Of a stretch of DNA of 20,069 nt, positions 1-8,170 are shown in pieces; the first letter of the stretch is position 1, and each line of letters begins with the position of its first letter. This stretch comes from Jimgerdemannia flammicorona (lineage: Eukaryota; Mucoromycota; Endogonomycetes; Endogonales; Endogonaceae): NCBI GenBank assembly GCA_003990745.1, contig RBNI01002007.1, positions 1 to 20,069 on the forward strand, given 5' to 3'. The notes beneath the pieces were generated by a model. That model saw only the letters and a list, made by a program, of their open reading frames with translations. It had not been told where the DNA came from and did no database searches. A program made the position numbers and the translations under genes.

Positions 1-51
<51 letters not shown>
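1..51. repeat. Poly(A) homopolymer at window start
   Basis: An uninterrupted run of A opens the window. No LINE or SINE body lies beside it, since the sequence that follows leads into copia integrase remnants. It may be a real microsatellite or the place where an assembly broke. Confidence 0.9.
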
Positions 52-53
<2 letters not shown>

Positions 54-151
54 GGAGTATCTTTGATTATGAGGAGTACTATAATATAAGATAGGAGAGG
101 GAGATGGTACAGACCTCAGAACATTAGTTAGATGAGTATGAGGTTTTGAAT

Positions 152-420
152 AACTTCCAATAGATATATAATTAATATATATCTTAAGTACTAAGTAAGA
201 ATTCTAGTAATAATAAGTATTCTAGGAATAATGATCTTACTCCTAAAGAATTATAGAGTGAAACTAAGCCTGATATATTATATCTATATATATTTAGTTG
301 TAAGATATACATTCTTAATAAAAGTAATATCAATCAGTATAAATTTAAGCTGAAAGCTGGCAAGCATATATTTCTTAGGTATTCTGGCACTAGTAAGATA
401 TAGACTCTGGGATTTATATA
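152..420 (+). pseudogene. Copia integrase, C-terminal remnant
   Basis: The frame starting at 152 reads a segment resembling the end of copia integrase. It has DLTPKEL followed by a stop where Trp is usual, then KPDILYLYIFSCKIYI, matching the family pattern TP-E-W-KP-hhLR-FGC-ay. It ends with AGKHIFLRYSGTSK at about 355-397, matching the GIFVGYS region. The catalytic DDE part is upstream, beyond or within the unreadable first 150 bases. The known role of integrase is insertion of element cDNA. This copy cannot work because of the stops and truncation. Confidence 0.75.
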
Positions 421-819
421 GTCATTTTATATGATATGTAATTTAGAGAAAAAAGAAATAAAGAATTTTTTATAGATATACTAGTCAATATATCTATATC
501 TATATCCTAGCTAGCATAAGTGCAATAACTATCATCAACCTCTCTGGTAGTTAATAAAAATTATTTTCAACTGCTATATATGTCTGAACCAGAGTTGCTT
601 GAGTCAAGAATAATAGAGATCAAGGATAAAAATGATGACAGATCTAATACTAAAGGATTCTTTATAAAGAATAAGTAAAAGTATTCTAATATTTACTGAA
701 AAACTCATTCCAAATTAGGAAGTTATTAGGATATACCAGTAAGCTCTAGATGGTAGTAATGATAGGACCATATAAGCTATGTTAAGTATATAAATATATA
801 TATATATATTATAATATCT
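421..819 (+). other. Degenerate copia linker between integrase and RT
   Basis: About 400 bases with no usable frame. A faint trace near 400-460 (TLGF, a stop, SFY) fits the copia RLWDP-SRDV stretch that follows integrase. The rest, including TA repeats near 790-812, shows nothing I can name. Confidence 0.5.
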
Positions 820-1451
820 GATAAGCCAAATATATATAATAAAGTCATACAATCTCTGGATAGCAAAAAATGAGGATATGTGATAGATAAGAAATATAAT
901 TTACTCATCAAGAATAGTATATAGGATCTCATACCTCTTTCATCAAATTGTCAAATAATTAGATCAAAGTAGGTCTATAGAATCAAATATAAGAGTAATA
1001 GAAGTATAGAGTGATATAAAGCTTATTTTATTACTAAAGATTATTTATAAGATTATAGTATAGACTATAATGAGATATTTTTATCTATATTTAAGCTTAC
1101 TTTACTTAGAATACTCCTTGCAATTAGTATACTATATGATCTAAAAGTCCATCAAATAAATATCAAGACAGCTTTTCTGAATAATGATATAGATACTGAA
1201 CTATATATCTATCAACCATAAGAATATAAACTCTATAATAATGATAAAAATGAGCTTATATATAAACTATATAAAGAACTTTATAGTATCAAATAAGCAG
1301 TATAATTATAGAATAAAAGGATTGATAAATATCTTCTTGATAATGGATTTACTCATTATAAAACAGATAATTATATATATATCTAGTATTATGATAATAG
1401 TAGTATAGTTTTAATCAGTATCTGGGTTAATAATATAATTATCATTACTAG
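820..1451 (+). pseudogene. Copia reverse transcriptase, N-terminal and palm portion
   Basis: In the frame of base 820 the copia RT hallmarks appear in order: a KPNIYNKVIQSLDS segment, YKAYFITKDY (family KARLVAKGY), DYNEIFLSIFKLTLLRILLA (family DYxETFAPVVKxxSIRxLLA), KVHQINIKTAFLNNDI (family VHQMDVKTAFLNGDL) and KLYKELYSIK (family KLKKSLYGLK). The catalytic YVDD is now WVNN near 1423-1434, so both metal-binding aspartates are Asn. Stops replace expected Gln or Trp residues. The frame ends at Thr-Ser (1447-1452), exactly where Gypsy-A is inserted, and resumes in frame at 7739. Confidence 0.88.
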
Positions 1452-1452
1452 T
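1448..1452. repeat. Target-site duplication of Gypsy-A, left copy
   Basis: CTAGT here pairs with CTAAT at 7734-7738, with one G-to-A difference. The duplication is 4 or 5 bp depending on whether base 1452 is counted as LTR. Collapsing the two copies restores the copia reading frame, which is independent support. Confidence 0.75.
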
Positions 1453-1742
1453 ATCACATAGTGGTCACTGAGTCTTTTAAATATGCCAGATTCTCTTCAA
1501 GGTGTATCTCTTAGACTAACTCAAGTTTGTTATAAGTAAGTTCTTGTTGGTTGCTGCTACTGTGGTTCCTTGATCCTTCTTTTATATTCTTCAGGATGCT
1601 TGTACTGTGGTCACAATGACTCACAGTTGGTCATCATTGCTCATCTCATATGCTGTATGATCTTCTCGTACTCCAATCTGGTGGCTTTGTAAGAAAAGGC
1701 TGTCTCCTGTGCTGATATCATCATTCTGGGGTCACCATTACA
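1452..1742 (-). repeat. Gypsy-A 3' LTR
   Basis: This pairs with 7443-7733. Read on the minus strand it starts TGTAATGGTG and ends TGTGATA, where the other copy ends ATGACA. Both copies are 291 bp with no gaps. I count about 27 differences, all transitions. The boundary at 1742 is fixed by the purine tract directly beside it. Confidence 0.92.
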
Positions 1743-1752
1743 TTTTCCTCCT
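1743..1752 (-). promoter_or_regulatory. Polypurine tract of Gypsy-A
   Basis: On the minus strand this reads AGGAGGAAAA and directly abuts the LTR start TGTAATGG. It has the position and composition of a plus-strand DNA synthesis primer. Confidence 0.75.
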
Positions 1753-2090
1753 GAATAAGGATCTTCTCAAGCATCTTTATTCATTGGTCCAGTCCTGAAA
1801 AATTTGCTGATCCTATAACCTCTGGCAAGGGGTTGAAAAGTGGTGTTTATGGGCTGGTATCTTCTCTTTGTATTTTGGCATGATGGTGAAGGATTGCTCC
1901 CTTCATATAGAGCAAGGGCCTGATTCTGATCTTGACCAATCAGTTAATGGTTCAAACTCCTCTGACTTCAAAAGTCTCATGGATGAGTAGTTGCCAGTAC
2001 CGTATCCCTTAGAGAATGGTCCAGACAGATAGTCTGCTGGTCACGGGACATGCTATTATGATTCATGAACTAGAACCTTGCAGGTGGTCA
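1753..2090 (-). other. Gypsy-A pol tail and 3' untranslated stretch
   Basis: The stretch lies between the integrase end and the polypurine tract. One frame reads YLSGPFSKGYGTGNYSSM and then SEEFEPLTDWSRSESGPC, which could be a pol C-terminal tail, but I recognise no domain. There is no chromodomain and no membrane segment. Confidence 0.4.
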
Positions 2091-3200
2091 TCATGTTTTG
2101 CTTCTCTTGTATAGGTTCATGATACTTCTTAAGTCTGTTCTTATGTACTGTGGTAGACAGTATGGTCTCTGAGATTTTTCTAAGCCAGAAGATAGTTCCC
2201 TTGATATCTTACACATAGAAGGGTTCTTTCCATTTGGGCTCCAGTTTTCATGACCATGAGGCTTCTATCATATTTCGATACAGTAGAACCTTTTCTCCAA
2301 TTCGGATGGGTTCTAGGGCCTTGTGATTCTTTTCTGCATTCTTCCTTATCAGCACTTGTGACTTAGTGATATAATCTTTAGCCTTCTTCCTGATTTGGTG
2401 TAGTCTCCAGATTTCTGCATCAACCCATCTTCAAGTTAGGTCTAGATTTGTGGCTGAGGTTCTATCAGAATCTTCTTCTCCAAAGAGCAGCTCTCTTGGG
2501 GTGAAATGTATGTACTCTGTGACTGTATGTCTCATAGGACAGAGAGGGTGGTTGGGAGATAGTTATCTTAATTTTTATATGTCTCTGAGATCTTTGCTAG
2601 GATGTTCTTGAGGGTCTTATTGGTTCTCTCTGTCTGTCTATTTCCTTGAGGGTGGTATGCAGTGGTCTTGATGTGCTGGATCTTATATTTCTGATACATT
2701 ATCTTGTGGAATCCATTGACAAATTCTGTTCCATGGTCTGTTGTGATTTGCTTTGGTGTCTTATAGTGGCAGATGATTTCTCGGTGCAGGAAGTCAGCTA
2801 TAGAGAGGGCATTGGCTTCTTGTAATACTCCTGCCTCTATCCATTTAGTGAAGAGGTCTACAATAACTATAATATAGTGGTTTCCTGATAGTGTTACTGG
2901 TAGTGGTCCAATGATATCTATTACAATGTGGTGAAAGGGGATAGGCTCAATTCTTGATGATCCAGGTGTCTGGTCTTGCTGATCTTGTTTCTGTTTTTGG
3001 CACTTATCACACCCTTTGACAAATTGGTGCAGGTCTTCTTCTATCTTGGACCACTACATGATTCTTTTTACCTTGTCATATATGTTGGTTCCTCCTAAGT
3101 ATCCTTGCTCATGTACTTTCTTCATTACTTGATACTTCTTGTATTCAGGTATTACTAGCTTTCCTCCTTTTCTGAGTATAGTGTTGTCTAGTTCAAACTG
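2090..3200 (-). pseudogene. Gypsy-A integrase (broken)
   Basis: This would insert the element's cDNA into chromosomal DNA. The zinc-binding N-domain retains CDKC (near 3000-3014), but one expected His reads Tyr in GYLGGT. The catalytic core has Asp in VIDIIGPLP (2916-2918), Asp in TTDHGTEF (2736-2738) and Glu in RQTERTNKT (2628-2630), with 35 residues between the last two as in the D,D-35-E family. The C-terminal GPY/F-like module reads LEPKWKEPFYV (about 2211-2243). The frame changes near 2510 at a short ACATAC repeat. Several stops follow, for example in the N-domain and just after EPFYV. No chromodomain follows. Confidence 0.88.
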
Positions 3201-3289
3201 TTTCCAAGTCTAGTTGATGATGGTGATTGTCCAGGGTTTGAGGTGGTTGGGCATCTTCTGCTGCCTAAGATAGCTGATTAATCCATAGT

Positions 3290-3760
3290 ATAGCTCCTTA
3301 TTCATGTTGAATGGTCTTGATGGGGGTATTTTAGAGTGTCCTTGAGAGTGCATCGGCATTGGTGTTGGTCTTTCCTGAGCAGTGCTTGACAGTATAGTCA
3401 TACTCTTACAGTCTGTAAATCCATCTGGCATATATTTCTTTGGGGTTCAGAGTGTGGAATAGCCAGGTAAGGGCAGAATGGTCTGTTTGAATAGTGAAGT
3501 GTTTCTCAGCTAGATAGTAGTGGAACTTGTCTACTGCCTAAACTACTGCTAAGCATTCAAGATTATATGACTCATAGTTCTGTTCTGCTCTATGGGTATC
3601 TTGGCTTGCATAGGAGATGACATATTCATGTCCATCTTTCTTCTGAGCTAGAACTGCTCCAAGTTCTATAGCACTCGCGTCTGTCTGCAGGATGAATTCT
3701 AGGTTCCAGTCTGGTCTTCTGAGGATAGGTGCTTGAGTCAACCTGGTCTTGAGTTCATTA
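3290..3760 (-). pseudogene. Gypsy-A RNase H (broken)
   Basis: RNase H removes the RNA strand of the RNA-DNA hybrid made by RT. The family landmarks are present: QTDASAIELGAVLAQK with its Asp at 3679-3681, NLECLAVV with the catalytic Glu followed by a TAG where Trp is usual, QTDHSAL, RWIYRL, and NADALSR at the domain end (about 3340-3360). It follows RT in the same frame. Downstream of NADALSR the open frame shifts by about 3330, and pol continues into integrase in another frame. Confidence 0.85.
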
Positions 3761-3783
3761 AAGGTTTCTTGGTGCTCCTTGGT

Positions 3784-4611
3784 CTATTTGAATTTGGTCT
3801 TCTTCTTCAGTAGCTCATAGATAGGTACTACAATATTGGAGTATCCTTTGATGAATCTTCTGTAGTAGCTGGCCAGTCCAAGGAAGGCATGGACTTCTGT
3901 GGTTGTTCTGGGTCTTGGGTAGACTGCAATAGCCTCGATCTTTATAGAGTCTGTGTGGATTCCAGTCTGGTTGATGAGGTGTCCTAGATAGGCGATTTCT
4001 TGAGCTGCAAACTTGTATTTCTTGGGCTTGATATAGAGGCCATACTCTTTGAGCTTCTTAAGAGCTAGCTGTATATGATTGATATGTTTCCATGTAGTGT
4101 TGCTGAAGATGATCACATCATCAATATAGACAAAGAGCCATTTTCCAATCTCATTGCTGAAGACTCTGTTCATCATTCACTGAAAACTTGCTGGAGTATT
4201 GCATATTCCAAATGGCATTCACAGGTAGATATAGGTAGCATTGGGTGTGATGAAGGCTGATTTCTTACTGGCATCTTGAGTGAGACCAATCTGATAGAAG
4301 CCTGAGAACAGATCCAAGGTAGTGTAGTATTTGGCTTCACTTCCAAGGGTGGTAAGGATTTCTTGAATATTTGGCAAGGGCTGCCTATCCTTCTTAGTAA
4401 TAGCATTGAGCTTCCTGTAGTCAATACAGAGTCTTGGTGCAAACTCTCCAGGCTTACTTCCTTTCTTTGGGGCTAGGACAATGGGTGAGGCCCAGGGGCT
4501 GATAGCTTACTTAATGATTCTGGCTTCTTCCATTTCCTTGAGTTCTGCTCGCAGCCACTCTCTATAGGCAGGTGGTATGGGTCTGGCTTTCTGGTAGATA
4601 GGCTTGATATC
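3784..4611 (-). pseudogene. Gypsy-A reverse transcriptase
   Basis: Ty3/gypsy RT. The order is PIYQKARPIPP at the fingers, [36 protein letters not shown], a PFGICNTPASFQ segment, then the catalytic FVYIDDVIIFS with YIDD intact at 4117-4128, and YLGHLI with FLGLASYYRRFI in the thumb. Stops interrupt it just after RIIK (about 4504), before MMNR (about 4180) and after TKFK (about 3784). The start of the domain is shared with the 404-codon frame upstream. The catalytic Asp pair survives, unlike in Gypsy-B and the copia relic. Confidence 0.92.
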
Positions 4612-5721
4612 ACCAGTGTCAACTTTGTAGTAGTACTTGGGTTCTTGATTGTGGATATCTCTGAAGTCTATAGCAAGTACTCCTTCATTCTGGTGCAGGA
4701 TCTTGAGAAGTTGTTCCTTCTGAGGGAAGTTTTCTCCAATAATATATGTGTGCTTGTTCTGGTCCTTGTCTTTCTTGTACTCAAGTTTGGTAATCTTGGT
4801 AACAGCATAGGCTCCTCTTCCAATAGATCTAAAGCCTTGTTCTCCTCTCTTAGTCTTGATGAGTTTGATGGCTTCTATGATCTTGGGCTTCTTGATTTCA
4901 TAGATCAGCATCTGGCCAATCCTGTCATGCTTCTTGACTTTGAAGAGAGTGGTGTGGTTGTGATTTCTGACTATGAGAAAGATCTCGCCAGTGTAATCAG
5001 GGTCAATTACTCTACCTTCAACTGAGATTTTGCTCTTGGCCAGACTGCTTCTGGTCTTGATAATTCTGGTATAGTTCTCTAGCAGTTTGACTCCAATTCC
5101 AGTGCCAAGTAGGGTGGTGGTCTGTGGTTCGAGGGTAGCATCTTGAATGCTGACAAGGTCCATTCCTATGGCTCCTTCAGTCTTATATTCTGGGATCTTG
5201 GCTTCAGGGTGAAACTTCTTAACCTTGAGAGTGATGTCTGATTCTTGTTCCTCCTCATCATCACTGTCAGCTTGAAGCTCTGGGGGCTGGTCATCTTCTT
5301 CGGCTTTCCTTTTTGCTTCAGCAGCTTCTTGCTTATGTTTATGTTGGTGGATTTTCCTGACTTCACTGATACAAGACCAGCAGTCATTCAGGTGTTCGGA
5401 GCAGTACATCCTAGTACTGTGGGGGCATCTTCCTTGAGGGACATAGCCATCAATGATCTTGTTGTACCACTGCTCATCTGTGAGCTTGGATGTCTTGTTC
5501 TTATTCTTGTTCACCAAGTGCATGAAGACCTCTGTGTCCTCTTCATCTTCTTCCTCCATGTCTGGTAGGACTCCTTTGTGGACATTGATAGAGACTTGTA
5601 TCTTTCTTCCTCTATAGTTGATCTGCATCTTCTGGGCATTGAGGTCAATGATGGCCTTGGCCTTGTGGAGCCATTGGTTGCCAATAAGGATGTCATAGTT
5701 GGTGGCACTTGTAACAATCAC
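4507..5721 (-). CDS. Gypsy-A central pol frame: protease end, Cys/His module, dUTPase, RT start
   Basis: This is the longest intact frame in the window, 404 codons. It is a segment of the polyprotein, not an independent gene: the same frame continues on both sides beyond a stop. Residues 10-18 are the protease C-terminal motif DILIGNQWL. Residues 55-64 and 152-160 are acidic. Residues 99-125 form a Cys/His cluster. Residues 127-145 are charged and probably helical. Residues 163-303 are a dUTPase with five motifs. Residues 371-404 begin RT (PIYQKARPIPP). The ATG at 5719-5721 is simply the first Met after a stop near 5790. The translation start for the whole polyprotein lies in gag. Confidence 0.85.
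   Translation of the reverse strand: MIVTSATNYDILIGNQWLHKAKAIIDLNAQKMQINYRGRKIQVSINVHKGVLPDMEEEDEEDTEVFMHLVNKNKNKTSKLTDEQWYNKIIDGYVPQGRCPHSTRMYCSEHLNDCWSCISEVRKIHQHKHKQEAAEAKRKAEEDDQPPELQADSDDEEEQESDITLKVKKFHPEAKIPEYKTEGAIGMDLVSIQDATLEPQTTTLLGTGIGVKLLENYTRIIKTRSSLAKSKISVEGRVIDPDYTGEIFLIVRNHNHTTLFKVKKHDRIGQMLIYEIKKPKIIEAIKLIKTKRGEQGFRSIGRGAYAVTKITKLEYKKDKDQNKHTYIIGENFPQKEQLLKILHQNEGVLAIDFRDIHNQEPKYYYKVDTGDIKPIYQKARPIPPAYREWLRAELKEMEEARIIK
4813..5235 (-). other. Gypsy-A dUTPase domain
   Basis: Trimeric dUTPases hydrolyse dUTP to dUMP and pyrophosphate, keeping uracil out of DNA. All five family motifs occur in order in residues 163-303 of the 404-codon frame: GAIGMDL (motif 1), KTRSSLAKS (motif 2), GRVIDPDYTGEI with the catalytic Asp and the uracil-stacking Tyr (motif 3), KHDRIGQML (motif 4), and RGEQGFRSIGRG (motif 5, usually RGxxGFGSTG, so Gly to Arg and Thr to Ile here). 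The length of about 140 residues fits the family. It lies between protease and RT. The active-site residues are present, but motif 5 is altered and activity is uncertain. Confidence 0.9.
5347..5427 (-). other. Gypsy-A Cys/His-rich module
   Basis: Residues 99-125 of the 404-codon frame carry C99, H101, C107, H110, C114, C117 and H125 (CPH, then MYCSEH, then DCWSC). The spacing C-x7-C-x2-H-x3-C-x2-C suggests a zinc-binding fold, though no metal site is proven. A comparable cluster occupies the same place in Gypsy-B at 13596-13720. I do not recognise the family. Confidence 0.6.
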
Positions 5722-5930
5722 ATCTACTGGGATGATAGCTCCTCCTATCTTAATGGGGACTTCTCGGATTTTGCCAAGAGGGGTAGCTCATGTACCATCT
5801 GCTGTGACATAAACTATCTTGGTAGACTCTTCAATGTCCCAACCTAGGCAGTCAATTGCCTTCTTGCTTATGAGGCATCCTCCAGCACCAGTATCAATGA
5901 TGGCATCAAAGATACAGTCTTCGATTTGAC
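5600..5930 (-). pseudogene. Gypsy-A aspartic protease (retropepsin)
   Basis: This would cleave the Gag-Pol polyprotein. The active-site segment reads AIIDTGAGGCLIS with the catalytic Asp codon at 5893-5895. VTADGT (the VADG-like flap region) comes next, followed by a stop at 5785-5787. DILIGNQWL (5668-5694) is the second hallmark. Only that nonsense codon interrupts the domain. It is in the same frame as Gag upstream and dUTPase downstream, so no programmed frameshift separates gag from pol here. Confidence 0.87.
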
Positions 5931-6309
5931 AAAGAGTATAGGCTGATGTCTTGCACTGATCTTCAGATTCTTTACCTGAGTTCTCGGATTCTTCCTGTGC
6001 ATTGTGAGCTTCTACAATCTTATACTCTTGGTTCTTGGCAGTAGTTGCAAGTCCTACTCTCAACTGCTGTCTGAAGGCAGAGACTTTGACTAGCTGTCCA
6101 AAGGTAGCATTGACCTTCTGTTCCTTGAGGTCCTTGTAGATATCATACTAGTGGATCTTGGTCTTACATAGCTTCTGTTCCTTCTTGCTTTTGCTTTCTC
6201 CTGAGACTGGGGTAGTGCCTTCGATAATTTGGTGGGCAGCTTCATCTAACTCCATGTCTTGATCAATCTCCTCAGGTTGGATCTTACTTTGAATAGTGAT
6301 AGCTGGGGT

Positions 6310-6333
6310 CTTCTTTGGTCTTCCAACTGGCTT
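6310..6333 (-). other. GRP basic motif in Gypsy-A Gag
   Basis: KPVGRPKK lies 63 residues after the zinc knuckle, in an acidic and basic linker. It resembles an AT-hook core (GRP flanked by basic residues), with Val where Arg is usual. Gypsy-B has KRPVGRP in the matching place at 12584-12613. Confidence 0.45.
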
Positions 6334-6519
6334 GCTGTTGCTCTTCTTGTCATAGGGCTTAGACCAGGTTCTGGTACATTCAGTAGCAGGGTAGAATTCA
6401 AGCTCCTCATAGTATTCTTCATCATCAGTGTCACCAATTTCCTTGATGACTACTGCATTGGTTTGTTCTCTGGTTCTGCTAGCATTGCTTGGTTGGGCTT
6501 TGTGTCTTGTTTTGGTCAT

Positions 6520-6561
6520 ACAATTCTTTGCATAGTGGCCTTCTTCTCCATATCTGAAGCA
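6520..6561 (-). other. Gypsy-A Gag zinc knuckle, one ligand lost
   Basis: CFRYGEEGHYAKNC fits C-x2-C-x4-H-x4-C except that the second Cys is Tyr. A TGT to TAT change explains it. The knuckle normally packages element RNA. Confidence 0.85.
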
Positions 6562-7422
6562 TGTGATATTGCATTCTTCTATAGCAGCTACAAATCTCTG
6601 CACTGGTCTCCTGTTGGCACTTCAGACTTCTCTAACAACATCACCAAGGTGTGCAGTCATCTCAGCAAACTGCTTGGCAAGTTCCTCCACTGGGTCAGCT
6701 TTGGCTGTCTTGAGGATAAGTGGGATTAGTTGTCTGTTTACAACTGTGGTGGGTATGATACTAGTTGGCTTTAATGGCTCCATCTTGATGTCAGTTATTT
6801 TCTCCATTGAGTGTTCAGCAGGGTGTCTAGCATCCAATATCTCTGTGCAAAGATCACTTTCTGATCAAGGGTCAGTGCAGCAGGGGTAGACTGGATTGCT
6901 AAGGCAATTTCAGAGTGAACTCCTTTGAGAAAGGTTGAATCTGCTATTTGTTTCTTGAGGTAGTCATTATAGCCAGCCAAGATAATCTGGTGGCAAATTC
7001 AGGTATAGAATGAGTTGGAATCTTCACTAAATCTCTGGCAGATAGTATTGAGTTGATCCTTGAGAGCTTGCTTGATCTCTTTGATATAATATGTTGTTCT
7101 GAGGAAGACCTTCATGTTGGCAAGTTTGGCTACACTAGTATCAGCAATGGTGGCTGTATTGAACTTATCTCTGGCAGGTCCTCTGAGGCTGACTGGTAGA
7201 AGGGCCAATTGAGCATCCACACCAAGGGCTCATATAGTGGCAAATTGTTCAAAGTCTTCAATGAAGGTCAGGATTGACTCTTCAGTAGTATATCCATAGA
7301 ATGTGGAGGGATGCATTTCTATCTTGTCTTGAATTTTTGCAGAAGTGACTTTTGTAGTCAGGGTAGTTGTTGTGGGGGTTGTTCATTTTTCAGCTTGAAA
7401 GTGAGGGATTCATCTTGAATTA

Positions 7423-7439
7423 CCAGCCAATGGGCACCA
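7423..7439 (-). promoter_or_regulatory. Primer binding site of Gypsy-A
   Basis: On the minus strand, three bases after the 5' LTR, the sequence reads TGGTGCCCATTGGCTGG. Its complement ends in CCA, as a tRNA 3' end does. I cannot name the tRNA. Confidence 0.6.
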
Positions 7440-7442
7440 AGT

Positions 7443-7733
7443 TGTCATATAGTGGTTGCTGAGTCCTTCAAATATGCCAGATTCTCTTCAAGATATATCT
7501 CTTAAACTAACTCAAGTTTGTTATAAGCAAGTTCTTGTTGGTTGCTGTTACTGCGATTCCTTGATCCTTCTTTTATATTCTTTAGAATGCTTGTACTGTG
7601 GTCACAATAACTCACAGTTAGTCATCATTGCTTATCTCATATGCTGTATGATCTTCTCATGCTCTGATCTGGTGGCTTTACAAGGAAAGGCTGTCTCCTG
7701 TGCTGATGTCATCATTCTGGGGTCACCATTATA
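7443..7733 (-). repeat. Gypsy-A 5' LTR
   Basis: The partner of 1452-1742, also 291 bp. On the minus strand it starts TATAATGG, where the other copy has TGTAATGG (TG to TA), and ends ATATGACA. An open frame on the plus strand (7456-7737) is incidental and has no family features. Confidence 0.92.
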
Positions 7734-7738
7734 CTAAT
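7734..7738. repeat. Target-site duplication of Gypsy-A, right copy
   Basis: CTAAT here pairs with CTAGT at 1448-1452. Copia pol resumes at the next base, 7739. Confidence 0.75.
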
Positions 7739-8170
7739 AAGAATAGGCTTAACAGAGTTAAAGAAGCCTGATACTGAGAATTCAAGATAATAGATATAGG
7801 TGATGTATTCTTTCTTTTGGAGATATCTATTATATGTAATAGAAATATATATATCATATATCTCTTATAAGTGATATATACTCAAATGTTTCAATATAAA
7901 TAAATTTAAGTCTGTTAGCATTCCTATAGATACTTCTATAAAGTTAAGAAAGCCAGATACTACTTTTGAGAATAATGATAATATACTAGCCAAAAATAGT
8001 ACTAAAGATATACTCTATTGATAAGTAGTCAGTTTCCATATATACCTCATACTAAAAATAAGATCTAACATATTATATACTATGAATAAGATAGTGTAGT
8101 ATTTTTTCTACTATAATAATTCACATTAGAGCACTATTAAAGAATTCTCAGATATCTTAAAAGTATGATA
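7739..8170 (+). pseudogene. Copia reverse transcriptase, C-terminal part and connection
   Basis: This continues the RT interrupted at 1451. The frame opens with KNRLNRVKEA, then EFKIIDIGDVFFLLEI, matching the family pattern FxIKDLGExxYFLGIEI that follows the YVDD motif. Further on, traces of the SxPxD linker appear (SIPIDTSIKLRKPD) and RILRYLK at about 8140-8161 closes the conserved RT and connection region. Many stops and at least one frame change occur. Confidence 0.85.

Larger units (their letters stand above)
52..1451 (+). mobile_element. Ty1/copia retrotransposon, 5' part of the interrupted copy
   Basis: A very AT-rich relic that still reads as copia pol in segments: an integrase C-terminal region (about 152-397), a linker, and RT (820-1451). 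Stops interrupt every frame, and most sit where Gln, Trp or Arg is expected. I found no CpG in it by eye. The 5' LTR, gag, protease and integrase core lie outside the window. Bases 52-150 hold nothing I can assign. The element is cut at 1451 by Gypsy-A and resumes at 7739. Confidence 0.85.
6064..7360 (-). pseudogene. Gypsy-A Gag (broken)
   Basis: Gag forms the particle and binds RNA. The capsid-like part reads MHPSTFYGYTTEES, FIEDFEQFAT, then LLPVSLRGPARDKFN and NDYLKKQIADSTFLKGVHSE, the usual helical Gag pattern. The frame shifts near 6820, and the tail continues through TAKADPVEELAKQFAEM to the zinc knuckle at 6520-6561, then an acidic stretch and the KPVGRPKK motif. Stops occur near 7232, 7000, 6622, and 6148. 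The true start is uncertain. The Met at about 7315 is the first clear one in frame, and readable sequence extends a little further upstream. Confidence 0.82.
1452..7733 (-). mobile_element. Gypsy-A: Ty3/gypsy retrotransposon with dUTPase, nested in copia
   Basis: A 6.28-kb element on the minus strand with 291-bp LTRs, primer binding site, polypurine tract and one gag-pol unit. The order is Gag, zinc knuckle, protease, Cys/His module, dUTPase, RT, RNase H and integrase. RT before integrase places it in Ty3/gypsy (Metaviridae). No chromodomain or envelope-like gene is visible. Most of gag-pol is in one frame, with three frame changes (about 6820, 3330 and 2510) and roughly nineteen internal stops, so it is inactive. 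It retains about 20 CpG, more than the other two elements, and is probably the youngest. Confidence 0.93.

Noticed and set aside
1753..2210. Chromodomain after Gypsy-A integrase
   Set aside because: No chromodomain aromatic pattern is readable after the GPY/F-like module in any frame.
4507..5721. Selection or domestication keeping the 404-codon dUTPase frame open
   Set aside because: With roughly nineteen stops across Gypsy-A gag-pol, a longest gap of about this size is not surprising by chance, and the frame has no separate promoter or start.
6259..6729. 156-codon open frame on the + strand inside Gypsy-A
   Set aside because: It is antisense to Gag and the zinc knuckle region, and its hydrophobic look comes from reading acidic and basic codons backwards.
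7456..7737. 93-codon Cys-rich open frame on the + strand
   Set aside because: It lies wholly within the LTR of Gypsy-A and is broken by stops in the partner LTR at 1452-1742.
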